64,000 nt of DNA from Lepus europaeus (GCF_033115175.1 NC_084827.1:175833401-175897400), one strand, 5' to 3'. Positions 1-9,945 are shown, numbered from the stretch's first letter. The notes: generated by a model not told the origin, from the sequence alone. Translations and numbers: made by a program.

Positions 1-930
1 GAGTCATTAATCTTTACATGTTGAGAAAATGGTGATATAATTTTATCTTTTTTATTGACTAATTTTTATATACATGCATCGTGTGTGTGTGTGCATGTAT
101 GTATAAAGATTAATGTGCACAGATTGGGCTTTCAGTGAATGTTTGCATTCCAGCCATTGCTTTGAAAGATTCCTTTGTCCTTTTAGAGCTGCCTGCTGGA
201 ACATTGAAGTAAACAGCTAAGAATATTATGGTCTTACTGTGCTCTTGAAGAGATTTAATGTCTAAGCTAATACACTGAACTATTTGTCATTCCTTATCTT
301 AACTCTTGTTTTTCTGAAAAATATATCAGAAGGCGAAACTGTTATTAGGCTTAGAAACTGACATCTTTTTATGCTTGAGTTTATAGCTCTCACAATGTGT
401 TTCAGTCTCTATTGTGATCACCTGGGTCAAGCTCTGCGTTAGGCTCCCTGTATTTATCTTTCCAGGCAAAATTTTTTCTGGGCTTCATGAAATTGTCAGT
501 ACGCTTTGGGAAACAAAACCTAAGTACAAGTCCTATCCCTTTCAGAAGATTTTTCTACTAAAGAAAAGAATGTGAATGTTGTGGTTACCTGAAGAATAGT
601 AAAAGAATATGAATTTTGTGGTTACATGAAGAATAGTATATATGATATCTTTTATTTATTGTTTGTGTAATAATTTTTGAGCAATGTCAGTCATAAAATA
701 AATGAAATTTTAAGATCGATTGAGGATAAGCTGTTTCCTGTGAAGGATAAGCACTTTCCTGGGAGTCAGTTTGCTGCAGAACATCTCACCCTTGCTGCAG
801 TCAAGAGGCAAGTTAGTAAGTAGCCTCTGTAGTATTAACTCCCTAAAAATGTGATGAGAAAATCAGGAGGTCAGAATTCTACATATTATCATAATATTAC
901 CATATTGTTTTGTTTTTAATTTTTTATTTA
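1..930. other. PSMD1 intron, AT-rich single-copy sequence
   Basis: Only a short TG-rich microsatellite near 80-105 stands out. No exon or recognisable repeat is seen. Confidence 0.6.
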
Positions 931-1232
931 TGGTGTAGCAGTTAAGACACCTTTGTTAGACCTGCATCCCATACCGGAGCACCTGCGTTCTGTCCGGGCT
1001 TTGGCTTCTTTCTCCAACTTCCTGCTAACGTGTACCCTGCTAGGCAGTAGGTGATGTCTCAAGTATTTGGGTCCCTGCTTTTTGTGGGAGACCTAGATTG
1101 AGGTCTTGGCTCCTGAGTTTTCTTCAACCTGAGCATATGGGAGTGAACAAGTAAGTGGAAGATCTGTATGTGTGTTTGGGGATGCGGTGTGTATGTGTGG
1201 AGGGGGTTGTCTGGCTTTCAAATAAAATTTAA
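931..1232 (+). repeat. CSINE, old copy
   Basis: Diverged C-repeat: head near 'ggtgtagcagttaag', body with 'gtgggagacctagat', and tail 'caaataaaatttaaaa'. Confidence 0.75.
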
Positions 1233-1235
1233 AAA

Positions 1236-1478
1236 TTCTTTATTTGAGAAAAGAGAGATGTGTCATCTGATGGTTCACTCCCCAAAATGTCTGCTGGCCA
1301 GGGCCAAAGGTGGGAGCTGAGAACTCATTTCAGGTCTCCCGTGTAGGTGGCAGGGACCCAGTTACTTCAGCTACCACTGCCATCCCCCTGGTAGCAAGAA
1401 ACTAAATCAGGAACTTGAGCCAGGAATCAAAACAAGTTACTCTGATGTGGTATCTGGGTGTCTCAATCTTTTTATAAA
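1236..1478 (-). repeat. CSINE, old copy
   Basis: Starts with the reversed tail (ctttatttgagaaaagagag), then the 'tggttcactcccc' and 'ggtctcccgtgtaggtggcagggacc' landmarks. Confidence 0.8.
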
Positions 1479-1484
1479 AAGGTT

Positions 1485-1599
1485 TAATTTATTTATTTAG
1501 AAGACGGGGGGGTGGGGATCCTCTGTCTACTGATCCACTACCCAAAACACTACAACTCCAGGGCTGGGCCAGGCTAAAACCAGGAGCCTGGAACTCCTC
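1485..1599 (-). repeat. CSINE, tail half of a split copy
   Basis: Runs from the reversed tail to '...aggagcctggaactcctc' and stops abruptly at the tRNA-Lys sequence. The missing head half resumes at 2436, so one SINE was split by the element at 1600-2435. Confidence 0.8.
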
Positions 1600-1602
1600 T
1601 GG

Positions 1603-1675
1603 CACCCAGCGTGGGGCTCGAACCCACGACCCTGAGATTAAGAGTCTCATGCTCTACCGACTGAGCTAGCCGGGC
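1603..1675 (-). tRNA. tRNA-Lys (anticodon CTT), complete
   Basis: The minus strand gives a full 73-nt cloverleaf: 7-bp acceptor (GCCCGGC with GCTGGGT), D arm, 5-bp anticodon stem (TGAGA/TCTCA) with loop CTCTTAA and anticodon CTT, and T arm GTGGG/CCCAC around TTCGAGC. The A box (TAGCTCAGTCGG) and B box (GGTTCGAGCCC) are intact. The only weakness is a G1-U72 pair at the end of the acceptor stem. The genomic bases at 1600-1602 read CCA directly after the discriminator G73. Eukaryotic tRNA genes do not encode CCA, so this may be a reverse-transcribed mature tRNA. TTTT, a possible Pol III terminator, lies about 24 bases downstream (1576-1579). It sits on the same strand as the LTR and leader just upstream of it. 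It could be transcribable or only a fossil copy. Confidence 0.85.
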
Positions 1676-1894
1676 GAACCGAAAGTAAAAGGAGGAGCCG
1701 AGAAGCGACATACGCTTCAGGGCGGTGTGTGCTAACCTGGGGTCACTTAGACCGAGGACAAGGACAAGGAAAGGGGCGTAGGAGGGGGTTCTGTGCTCAC
1801 CCTCACAGAACCGAACAGCACACAAAACACCGAGGGGCCTACTTGCCGAAATCAAGGGGGGACCTCGCCGAGTCCGACACGCTGTCTCTTTCTC
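1676..1894 (-). mobile_element. Retroviral-type untranslated leader fragment
   Basis: Lies between the primer-binding site and the tRNA. It has no SINE similarity and encodes no recognisable retroviral protein. It looks like 5' leader sequence of the provirus, cut off at the tRNA junction. Confidence 0.45.
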
Positions 1895-1912
1895 AGTCAC
1901 GTTGGCGTGCCA
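1895..1912 (-). promoter_or_regulatory. Primer-binding site, tRNA-Lys(1,2) type
   Basis: Located two bases after the LTR end on the minus strand. It begins TGGC and contains CCAACGTG, matching the complement of the 3' end of tRNA-Lys with anticodon CUU apart from about one inserted base and a diverged last few bases. Confidence 0.6.
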
Positions 1913-1914
1913 GA

Positions 1915-2435
1915 TGTTGCCGTTGATTTCTCCACAATGTTGCAGTGGGTTCGTTTCTGAGAGGAGCAGCCGTGGTAGGGGCAAGAGGCGCAGAGTCAAC
2001 ACACAGACTCCGGGAGTCGGGTGAAAGCAGGCTTGAGGCGAGCAGCCCACAGACTCATTTATTACAGTTGGTACAACAGCTTATATAGCCAAGACCAGCC
2101 AATCCGATCAAGGGGCTGTCTATGCCCCAACCAATCACAGCCTGTTGCCAGGCAGTTTCCAAAGCCATCCAATCACAGCCTGTTGCCAGTCAGGCTCTCG
2201 TTGCCAGGCAGTTTCTGAAACCATCCAATCACAGCCTGCCGTCAGGCTCTGTTGTCATGTGGTTTCTTCTGTTGTCATGTGGTTTCCGAAGCCATCCAAT
2301 CACGGCCTGTTGCCAGGCAGTTTCTGTTGTCAGCAGCCATCTTAGCATGACCTTTTCACCTCAATGGCCATCTTGGCATGAACTTTTCACCTCAGCAGCC
2401 ATCTTGATATGACCTTTTCACCTCATTCCACCACA
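1915..2435 (-). mobile_element. Endogenous retrovirus LTR (ERV2/betaretrovirus-like), 521 bp
   Basis: It begins TGTGG and ends CAACA on the minus strand (TG...CA ends). It carries a TATA box TATATAA (2081-2087) and AATAAA (2058-2063). U3 contains several imperfect repeats of about 45 bp, each with a CCAAT pentamer, between 2099 and 2310, and a second set around 'cagccatcttgatatgacc' (2330-2425). The lysine primer-binding site directly after it supports the betaretroviral assignment. No viral coding frame is present. Confidence 0.75.
2099..2310 (-). repeat. CCAAT-containing tandem repeats in LTR U3
   Basis: The motif 'ccaatcacagcctgttgcc' or a close variant recurs about four to five times with variable 3' parts (ggcagtttc, tcaggctc). 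On the LTR coding strand each copy carries ATTGG, the NF-Y core. Confidence 0.7.
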
Positions 2436-2610
2436 TTGGGCTTCCTATTTGGATGGCAGGGTTCCAAGCACTCAGACCACCTTCTGCTGCTTTTAAAGGT
2501 GCATTAGCAGGGAGTTGGATTAGAAGCAGAGCAACCAGCACTCTGATTTGGAATGCTGGCATCACAAATGTCAACTTAACCCACTGTCCCACAACACAGG
2601 CTCCAGTATT
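2436..2610 (-). repeat. CSINE, head half of the split copy
   Basis: Resumes at 'ttgggcttcctatttggatggcagg' in register with the part ending at 1599 and continues to the head (taacccactgtcccacaac). Confidence 0.8.
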
Positions 2611-2984
2611 TTCATTTTAACACCACTAGGGTAAATACCCATCCCGTCCCTGTCCCCACCCCCTGCATATTGTTTTGAATGAAACTTTGGACATGAGTCA
2701 AACTATATTTTTTAAAAATAAGATTCCAAACTACAGCATATTAGTAGCCAAATTCCTGGTTCAGTTGCAACTCAAATATCTGGTTATGTATTTAGACTTT
2801 TATTTATTTATTTATTTTATTTATTTATTTAGACTTTTATGTATTTAGCCTATTATTTTACTCTATCACCAGTTCTCCCCAGCATGCTCGAGGTAGAGTA
2901 GATGTTTCATGCATCCAGCAACAAAGACCTAGAGAGAGTGAATGAATGCCATCCTATTGATAAATGGCTGCATTAGAATTGGAA

Positions 2985-3062
2985 TCCACCAGCTTCCTGC
3001 TAATGTGCACCTGGGAAGCAGCAGTGGCTGAGGACTTAGACACTTGGGCCCCTGCCAACCAT
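2985..3062 (+). repeat. CSINE fragment
   Basis: Central SINE body only: 'agcttcctgctaatgtgcacctgggaagcagcagtgg' through 'cacttgggcccctgcca'. Confidence 0.6.
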
Positions 3063-3264
3063 ATATGATATACTTAGGATTAGAGCAATGTTATTACATG
3101 TTGCTGCCTATACCTCATGATGACCCAGAAGTAAAGAGGTTGCTTGTTTTATCATTTCCTTTATATGATACTGTGTAAACTGGATTTTAAAAGCTCAAAG
3201 GCTATTATGTTTAAATATTAGACTCCCCAAATTATATGTATCTGCTCATTTCATGGGGTAAGGG

Positions 3265-3850
3265 AGTCCCTGGTGTTGGACCTCTCAGTTGTAGAGATGC
3301 CCACTTACTCGGGAGGACGCCCAAAGATCCAGACTCCAGACCAGTTGATGCAAAAAGCACGAGGTTTTTATTGAACGTTTGCGCAAACGGGCCCCCACCT
3401 CAGGCGGTGAGGAGCCCTGAGCGGCAGTTTCACACAGGTTATATAGGCAACGAATTAGCATATGGGAGAATGCTGATGGAGAGTGCTGGTATAAAATGCA
3501 GAGGTGGCACGGGATTGGCTGGTTCAGAGGGACAATTAGCATACCGGAGAATGCTGAGGGAGAGTGCTGAGGGAGAGTGCTGAGGTGTTACAGGATTGGC
3601 CGGTCGCAGTGACATCATAAGTGTGCGCCTAGAGACTCTCCGAAGGGGAGGGGCAGCTCTGCTCTGGGCGCGCCCAGAGGTTTCCCAGAGGGGAGGGGCA
3701 GTTCTGCTCTGGGCGTGCCTAGAGGTTCTCTGAAGGGGATTGACTTTTCCTTCCCAGAGAATGTCCTGCCCGCTAGACTCTGGGGAACATCTATCCTCTT
3801 AAGAAGCCCCTGATATTTGCCCAGGCCTAGTTTCTTGTCCCTCTCCCCCA
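3265..3850 (-). mobile_element. Solitary endogenous retrovirus LTR (second family)
   Basis: On the minus strand it begins TGGGGGAGAG. It has TATATAA (3440-3446 region) and AATAAAAA (about 3367-3374), followed by a U5-like GT-rich segment. U3 contains direct repeats: two copies of a GC-rich unit around 'ggggaggggcag' and 'ctgctctgggcg' at 3648-3725, and 'ggagaatgctga' units at 3466-3585. TAAGGG occurs immediately outside both ends (3259-3264 and 3851-3856) and is a plausible TSD. The 3' terminus is not a clean CA, so the exact end is uncertain. Confidence 0.65.
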
Positions 3851-4044
3851 TAAGGGTCCTTCACTGGGGCAGAAAAAGATTTAGCACTACTGTATCAGAT
3901 GATTGGCAAATAGTCACTAAGTCCTAAGGGAGCTTAAACCATGACCCAGATTTTCCAAATATTTGTCACAGTTTAAATTCACTACCCTGTACATAAGTGC
4001 TAAATAAATGTAATTAGACCCTGCCTACCTAATCTTGAGAGAGG

Positions 4045-4540
4045 TTTCTACAAATAATATTTACATTTCTTTAATACTTTATAGTTTTCAAAGCATTTCA
4101 CATGCATTATCTCATTTTGTTACCAGAACAACTAGCTTAGTAGGGCAGGTAGAACCATAAGGCATGGCCGGCGCCCCAACTCACTAGGCTAATCCTCCGC
4201 CTGTGGCGCTGGCACACCGGGTTCTAGTCCCGGTTGGGGCGCCAGATTCTGTCCCGGTTGCCCCTCTGCCAGGCCAGCTCTCTGCTGTGGCCCGGGAGTG
4301 CAGTGGAGGATGGCCCAAGTGCTTGGGCCCTGCACCCACATGGGAGACCAGGATAAGCACCTGGCTCCTGCCTTCAGATCAGCGTGGTGCAGCAGCCATT
4401 GGAGGGTGAACCAACGGCAAAGGAAGACCTTTCTCTCTGTCTCTCTCTCTCTAACTGTCCACTCTGCCTGTCCAAAAAAAAAAAAAAAGAACCATAAGGC
4501 ATACCTGTGCTATGATTTGAACCAGGCTCTTGAATGGATG
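4045..4540 (+). repeat. MIR-type SINE, interrupted
   Basis: The MIR3-like core 'tttcaaagcatttcacatgcattatctcatttt' is at 4085-4120 and resumes after the young CSINE (4503 onward, 'gatttgaaccaggctcttga'). Confidence 0.6.
4166..4487 (+). repeat. Young CSINE with perfect 15-bp TSD
   Basis: Full-length young subfamily: head 'ggccggcgccccaactcac', tail 'ctgtccaaaaaaa'. TSD agaaccataaggcat is at 4151-4165 and 4488-4502. It is inserted inside an older MIR. Confidence 0.95.
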
Positions 4541-5460
4541 GGATTTTAAGTCTAGAATTAGGAAGAAGACTAAGCAGATTATCGTGTCAACATAGGCAAG
4601 AAATGGGGAGGAATATGGGGGTACACTGACTAGAATGGCAACTACATTTGGCAGAGGGAAGATTGAAAAGCAGGTTGGGTACCATCATTAGAAACCCTTG
4701 GTACCTGCCATGTTCCCAAGCAGATACTGTACCAGTAGTTCTTATTTTTTTTCCCATTATTCCTTGACACAAAACTAATATGGTTTGTCTACTGACTTTT
4801 CCTGATTTTGCTATGCATATACCAGTGTTCATTCCTTTGCCCAAAACTTACGTCCTGCTATGAAGCATACCCATCCTTAAGTCCCAGGACAGCTCTCACT
4901 TTTGAGGCATTCCCTAACTGTCTGTGTGGTCTTCATGCTCCAAACTTCAGAGCATTTAAATAAAATTAAGACACTCAATTAGCTTCAGGAAGTAATACTC
5001 ATGAGTATGTTAGTTCTCCCTAGTTATGATTATCTATTGAGTAGCTTATAAATTTAAGAGTAAGAGGTAATAGAAAAAGGCTGTTATCATTTCCCAAATG
5101 CTTAACCTATTAAATGACCTTGAATATAGTAAAAAATACTTACTAAATCTCTAAGTATAAATTTAGTTTGACTCTTTTTGTCTCTAAGTAATACAAAATA
5201 GTATCTATAGTAGCTAGTACTGTGCTGATAATTTATGGCATAAATTATTTATAAAGTAAGTTTATAAAAAAATATAGAAGCTCATCTCAGCCCTTGACTA
5301 TTGAGACATTTGGAGTGTTGGTGGTTTTATTATTAGATGGCAAAATCCTTGTGTTTATCAGAGGATTTGGGTATCAAATTATGGGAAGAACTTTAGATTC
5401 TTAGTCTAATAGGAGTAAAAATAAAAGTTTAACATTGGGAAGATCAACTAGAAGTAAAGG
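4541..5460. other. PSMD1 intron, AT-rich single-copy sequence
   Basis: No gene or repeat recognised. Confidence 0.5.
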
Positions 5461-5530
5461 GAGCCGGCGCTGTGGCGTAGTGGCTAAAGCCGCTGCCTGT
5501 AGTGCCAGCAGCAATAAATATAAAAAAAAA
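5461..5530 (+). repeat. Minimal CSINE: head joined directly to A-tail
   Basis: A well-preserved head (gagccggcgctgtggcgtag) runs to 'agtgccagcagc' and then directly into 'aataaatataaaaaaaaa', so about 250 bp of body is missing. Confidence 0.7.
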
Positions 5531-5734
5531 CTGTAAGTAGAATAACTCCTCAGTAACCTCTTTAGTATAATATCACTTAAAACATCATTTTTATTTCGTA
5601 GGAACATTACTTATTGAAGAGACCTTGCCCTGTAATAATGAGCTTTGATTTAGACCTATGATAATTGGTTCATTTTTAAAAACCATAGAATTGTCAAGTT
5701 GAAACAGACATTATGGACTCACCAGTGCTATTCC

Positions 5735-5850
5735 TTCTTTCTTCAGATGAGGAAAGAGACCCCAAAGTAACTGGTTATTTAGACCTTGTCCAAATTGGCC
5801 CAGGTGTTTAGAGACAAAACAGGAACTAGAATATGAGTATTGAACTTCCT
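5735..5850 (-). repeat. MIR
   Basis: 'cagatgaggaaagagacc' followed by a degenerate 'gtccaaattggcccagg' matches the reversed MIR 3' part. Confidence 0.5.
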
Positions 5851-6179
5851 GATTTCCTTTTATATAACTGTTTTTTATCTCAGGATGCCTTAACTGAAAG
5901 CAAAAATATTATCACTATATTTTCAGTTATGTGCTCATCTGATTTTTTTTTTATTCCTGCAAAATAATCAAAAAGATCTATCTGTAATTATAGAGACGAA
6001 AACCTAGGTAACTTGCCTAATATCTTACAATTAACAAGTTAGAAAATTAAAACTAGAGCTCTTCTATTTCCCAGTTCCTTTTTTTTGTTTATGAAACCCC
6101 ACTATTTTTCCATGTTGTTGCCACATTATTTTTCCACATTATTCATATAAGGATAGTCAAACTGAGAATATTTTGTTTT

Positions 6180-6485
6180 AAAGATTTATTTCCTTATTTG
6201 AAAGCCAGAGTTACAGAAAGAGGAGAAACAGATCTTCCATCTGCTGGTTCATTCCCTAGATGGCTGCAGCCACTAACACGGGACCAGGCTGAAGCCAAGA
6301 GCTCCATCTCAGTCTCCCACATTGGTGGCAGGGACCCAAGCACCTGGGCCACCTTTTGCTTTTCCCAGCCCATTAGCAGGGAGTTGGATCTGAAGTGGAG
6401 CAGCCAGGACACAAAGCAGCACCCACATGGGACACTGGCTTTGCAGGTGGTGGCTTACCTGCTGTGCTGCGTCACAGGCCCCAGC
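6180..6485 (-). repeat. CSINE
   Basis: Reversed tail 'aaagatttatttccttatttgaaag' to head 'gctgcgtcacaggcccc'. Confidence 0.85.
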
Positions 6486-6554
6486 GATTTTCAGGAAAAA
6501 TGCTGGACTCTGTTACAGGAAGAAAGCTTAATTTTCTTCTTCTTCTTCTTCTTT

Positions 6555-6845
6555 TTTTTTTGTAAGATGTATATATTTATTTGAAAGGCAGAGAGGCAGA
6601 GAGATCGTCCATCTGCTGACTCGTGCCCCAGAAGGCCACAAGGCTCAAGGCTAGGCCAGGCTGAACCCAGGAGCAGGAGTTCTGGGTCTCCTCTGTGGGT
6701 AGTAGGTCATCTGCTGCTGCCTTCCTAGGTGAGTTAGCAGAAAGCCGTATTGGAAGTGGAGCAGCTGGGACTTGAACTGGTACCCATACTGGATGCGGGC
6801 ACTGGAGGTAGTGGCTTAACCTACTATGCACAGCACCAGCCCCAC
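6555..6845 (-). repeat. CSINE
   Basis: Follows a TTC microsatellite (6535-6552). Reversed tail 'atatatttatttgaaaggcag' to 'cagcaccagccccac'. Confidence 0.85.
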
Positions 6846-7002
6846 AGAACTTAATTTTAATAGATTCAGTTTTCATAAACTTGGCTCCTTTTCATTTGAA
6901 ATTTGAATTTGCCACTTGAGTTTGAGGATGGAAGATAGTTCTCACTTTTATAGATTTTAATTGATTTGTGGTAATAACTGCTTTCATTCATAAGCGTATA
7001 GT

Positions 7003-7337
7003 CCTTTTTTTTTTTTTTTTTTAAGATGTATTTATTTATTTGAAAGTCAGAGTTACACACAGGGAGAAGGAGAGGCAGAGAGATAGAGAGCAGTCTTCCG
7101 TCCACTGGTTCATTCCCCAGCTGGCTGCAACAGCCGGAGCTACACTGATCAGGAGCTTCCTCTGGGTCTTCCCACATGGATGCAGGGGCCCAAAGACTTG
7201 GGCCATCCTCTACTTCTTTCCCAGGCCACAGCAGAGAGCTGGATTGGAAATGGAGCTGCCAGGACTCTAACCCACTCCCATTTGGGATGCTGGCATTACA
7301 AGTGGTGGCTCTACCAGCTACGCCATAGTACCAGCCC
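7003..7337 (-). repeat. CSINE with TSD
   Basis: Full length. Flanked by gtatagtccttttt on the left (from about 6989) and atatagtccttttt on the right (from about 7341). Confidence 0.9.
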
Positions 7338-8077
7338 CGTATATAGTCCTTTTTTTAAAAAAAAAATTATTTTATGAAATTTGATATATACCCCAAAATG
7401 TACATAAAAACAGCATATAGTTTGATGCATTTTCATAGCTGACCACACTGGTGTAACCAGCTCCCAGTTCATTATCATACTATCACCAGCCTTCCCTTAC
7501 TCTCAGCCAATATTGCTACAGGTCAAGTACTCCAGTAGTTAATTGCATCTTGTTTTTGTTTTTGCCACAAATATGAAGAGGATTTTTTAAAAATTACCTA
7601 TTACTTCTTACCAATGTAATTGCTAAAGTCAAAAAATAATTATTTCCTCATTATCAAGTTTACTGATTTAATACTCAGCTAGAGTAATACAGGGGCTCTA
7701 AATATTTTATGCAGCTTTGGACCATCCAGGAGGCTCTACAAATGATCTTTGTCTTCTGAATGAACTGTAATGACCAGGAAATAAGAAACATGGATATAGA
7801 GCAGTGTGCCCTCCCTGGCATGACTGTCCCCCAGCCCTGCACTGGAAAAGGCACTAGGGAATGACTACAGTGAAAAGCTGTGGTCCTCTGAATATTGAAG
7901 ATACATTTTCCCTTCAGTACTTAGAATTCTATGAGAGATTTTTAATTCTGCAATTTATGTGTTATTCTATTGCTTCCCATAATTTTACTAAAATGACAAC
8001 TTGGGTAAAATTCTTCCATCTTGATTTAAAAAGATGTTACATAAAACATTGTCTTCATTTTCTCTGTTTCTTATCAG
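7338..8077. other. PSMD1 intron, single copy
   Basis: Nothing recognised up to the exon at 8078. Confidence 0.5.
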
Positions 8078-8192
8078 GACCCCTGAGCAGTGCCCGAGTG
8101 TTGTCTCTTTATTGTCAGAGAGTTACAACCCTCATGTACGCTATGGAGCAGCGATGGCCCTGGGGATCTGCTGTGCTGGTACAGGAAACAAG
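8078..8192 (+). CDS. PSMD1: PSMD1 coding exon (about residues 628-666)
   Basis: The acceptor is a pyrimidine-rich tract ending in ttatcag; the donor is aag|gtaaag. The first base is the third position of a codon begun in the previous exon, and the rest reads [16 protein letters not shown]...[10 protein letters not shown]. This covers part of a PC repeat: the [18 protein letters not shown] stretch has the small-residue-rich helix typical of the family. The exon ends on a codon boundary and joins in frame to the exon at 11910. The sequence appears identical to mammalian PSMD1 as I remember it. Confidence 0.96.
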
Positions 8193-9657
8193 GTAAAGCC
8201 CAGCGCCAGTGCGGTCGGTTCTTCCTGGCGCCAGACTGTTTTCACTCGCAGAAAAGGTTTATGTAACAGCTGTAAAAATACAAGTGTAATGTGATCTGTG
8301 GAGCTGAACTTGCCTCACAGAGCTTCCCAGTCCTCCCTCATTTTCACTACCGGATTACCCAAAACTGCTTAAGAACAAATATTACATGGATGCTGTAATG
8401 TGCCTGAAACATTTTTGTTGAATTTCTAGTCAAATCATAAGTTAAATGTGACTTCTCTGGAGTGGGGGGGAAGAAAACAGTTTTTTTTTAATAAAAAACT
8501 ACTCTGGTCATTTTCCATGTTCAGTTTGTATAATTAGTATCGTGCAAATCAAAGTTCTCATCCAAACCCACCAGAAATAACTGATTTATAACATTTCTGT
8601 TTTAAACAAATCACATACTGTTTGCCTGTTTTCTCATCTCTAATCTTAATAGATATCCTGGTTATGTTAAACACTCAAAAATTACAAAATACAGAGTTCG
8701 GTTAGGCAAGGTAATGATTGGAAAACATAATTTGTCATGAGATTCATAAAGAAATGCTCTATTGCTTAAGTAACAAGTTTTCTTGATTCCTAGTTGTGAC
8801 GTGATCATCACACTCTGACTCTCGTAGCGCACACAAACACCCTCTGGCTGCCTTCAGAGCTGCACCTTTCCTTTAACAAAGCACACTTATGTGCATGCAT
8901 GCGCGTGTGTGTGTGTATGTGAGAGAGAGAGACTCTTATTATGCTTTTACAGATAAATTAATCACTCTTTTGGTCATTTGTTGTACAATTTCTTAGATGA
9001 AAATGTATCTTCATTTTTATTATAGAGGTCATTGGGTATGGAAGGTGCAATTTATAGAAACTGACATTTATTTTTTTCCATGATGCACCTGTTCTGTAAA
9101 CAAAGGAGAATGTGGTTGGATGTTTTACTAAGTATTTTTTCCCCTCGGGTCTTTAGTTGACATTTATGTCTGGCCTCCAAATTAAATGTGAACTAGATTT
9201 TTTTTTTCTCAATTCTAAGCATAATATGATATCTAGGTGCAAATGTTCTTTGAAACTCAACACCTGACAAGTTAATTTAATGAAACATTCTTATTACTCA
9301 TACTAAACAAGTGTATTTTATTTCTAGATAATTTATGTGATCCTAGGTATCAATACCTGGCTGAGAGTTTGTGCTTTGATTATTTTCATTTTTTGAAAAA
9401 CTGAAACATTTGTTATTCTAAAATATACCTTTGAAATTATATTATATCCATCCAAGGCTGGGTTACTGAATTCTAACTTAAAAGTTGGAAATTTGGTTAT
9501 ATTTCTATCATGACTGCTTCACAAAAAATATCAGCTATGTGTTTGAAGTCTACTCTGCCCAAGATCATTACATTTTCCCTTGGAATGGGGAGGAAGAATG
9601 CACATAACTGGTGTATGTATTACCTGTTAATAAGTCTTATGTTAAACTATATATATG
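8193..9657. other. PSMD1 intron, AT-rich
   Basis: Contains a GT/GA microsatellite (8899-8932). No other structure seen. Confidence 0.5.
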
Positions 9658-9903
9658 TATGGCGCCATGGCTCACTTGGCTAATCCTCCGCCTGCGGCGC
9701 TGGCATCCCACTTGGGCACCGGGTTCTAGTCCCGGTTGCTCCTCTTCCAGTCCAGTTCTCTGCTGTGGCCCGGGAGGGCAGTGGAGGATGGACCAAGTGC
9801 TTGGGCCCCTGCACCCGCATGGGAGGCCAAGAGGAAGCGCCTGGCTCCTGGCTTCGGATCGGCGCGTGATGGCCGTTTGGGGGGTGAACCAATGGAAGGA
9901 AGA

Positions 9904-9945
<42 letters not shown>

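Larger units (their letters stand above)
1600..2435 (-). mobile_element. Composite element: LTR, primer-binding site, leader, tRNA-Lys
   Basis: Reading the minus strand, the element runs: LTR 2435-1915; two-base spacer; lysine-type primer-binding site 1912-1895; leader 1894-1676; tRNA-Lys(CTT) 1675-1603; and CCA 1602-1600. Both outer flanks belong to a single older SINE (1485-1599 and 2436-2610). There is no 3' LTR and no recognisable gag. Joining 1599 to 2436 restores the SINE with its expected spacing, which suggests insertion without a TSD. The alternative is a degenerate 6-bp TSD (TCTGGC at 1598-1603, TTGGGC at 2436-2441). Confidence 0.6.

Noticed and set aside
1574..2050. 158-codon minus-strand frame containing LAQSVEHETLNLRVVGSSPT
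   Set aside because: That peptide is the translation of the tRNA-Lys(CTT) sequence; the rest is retroviral leader and LTR. It is not a protein gene.
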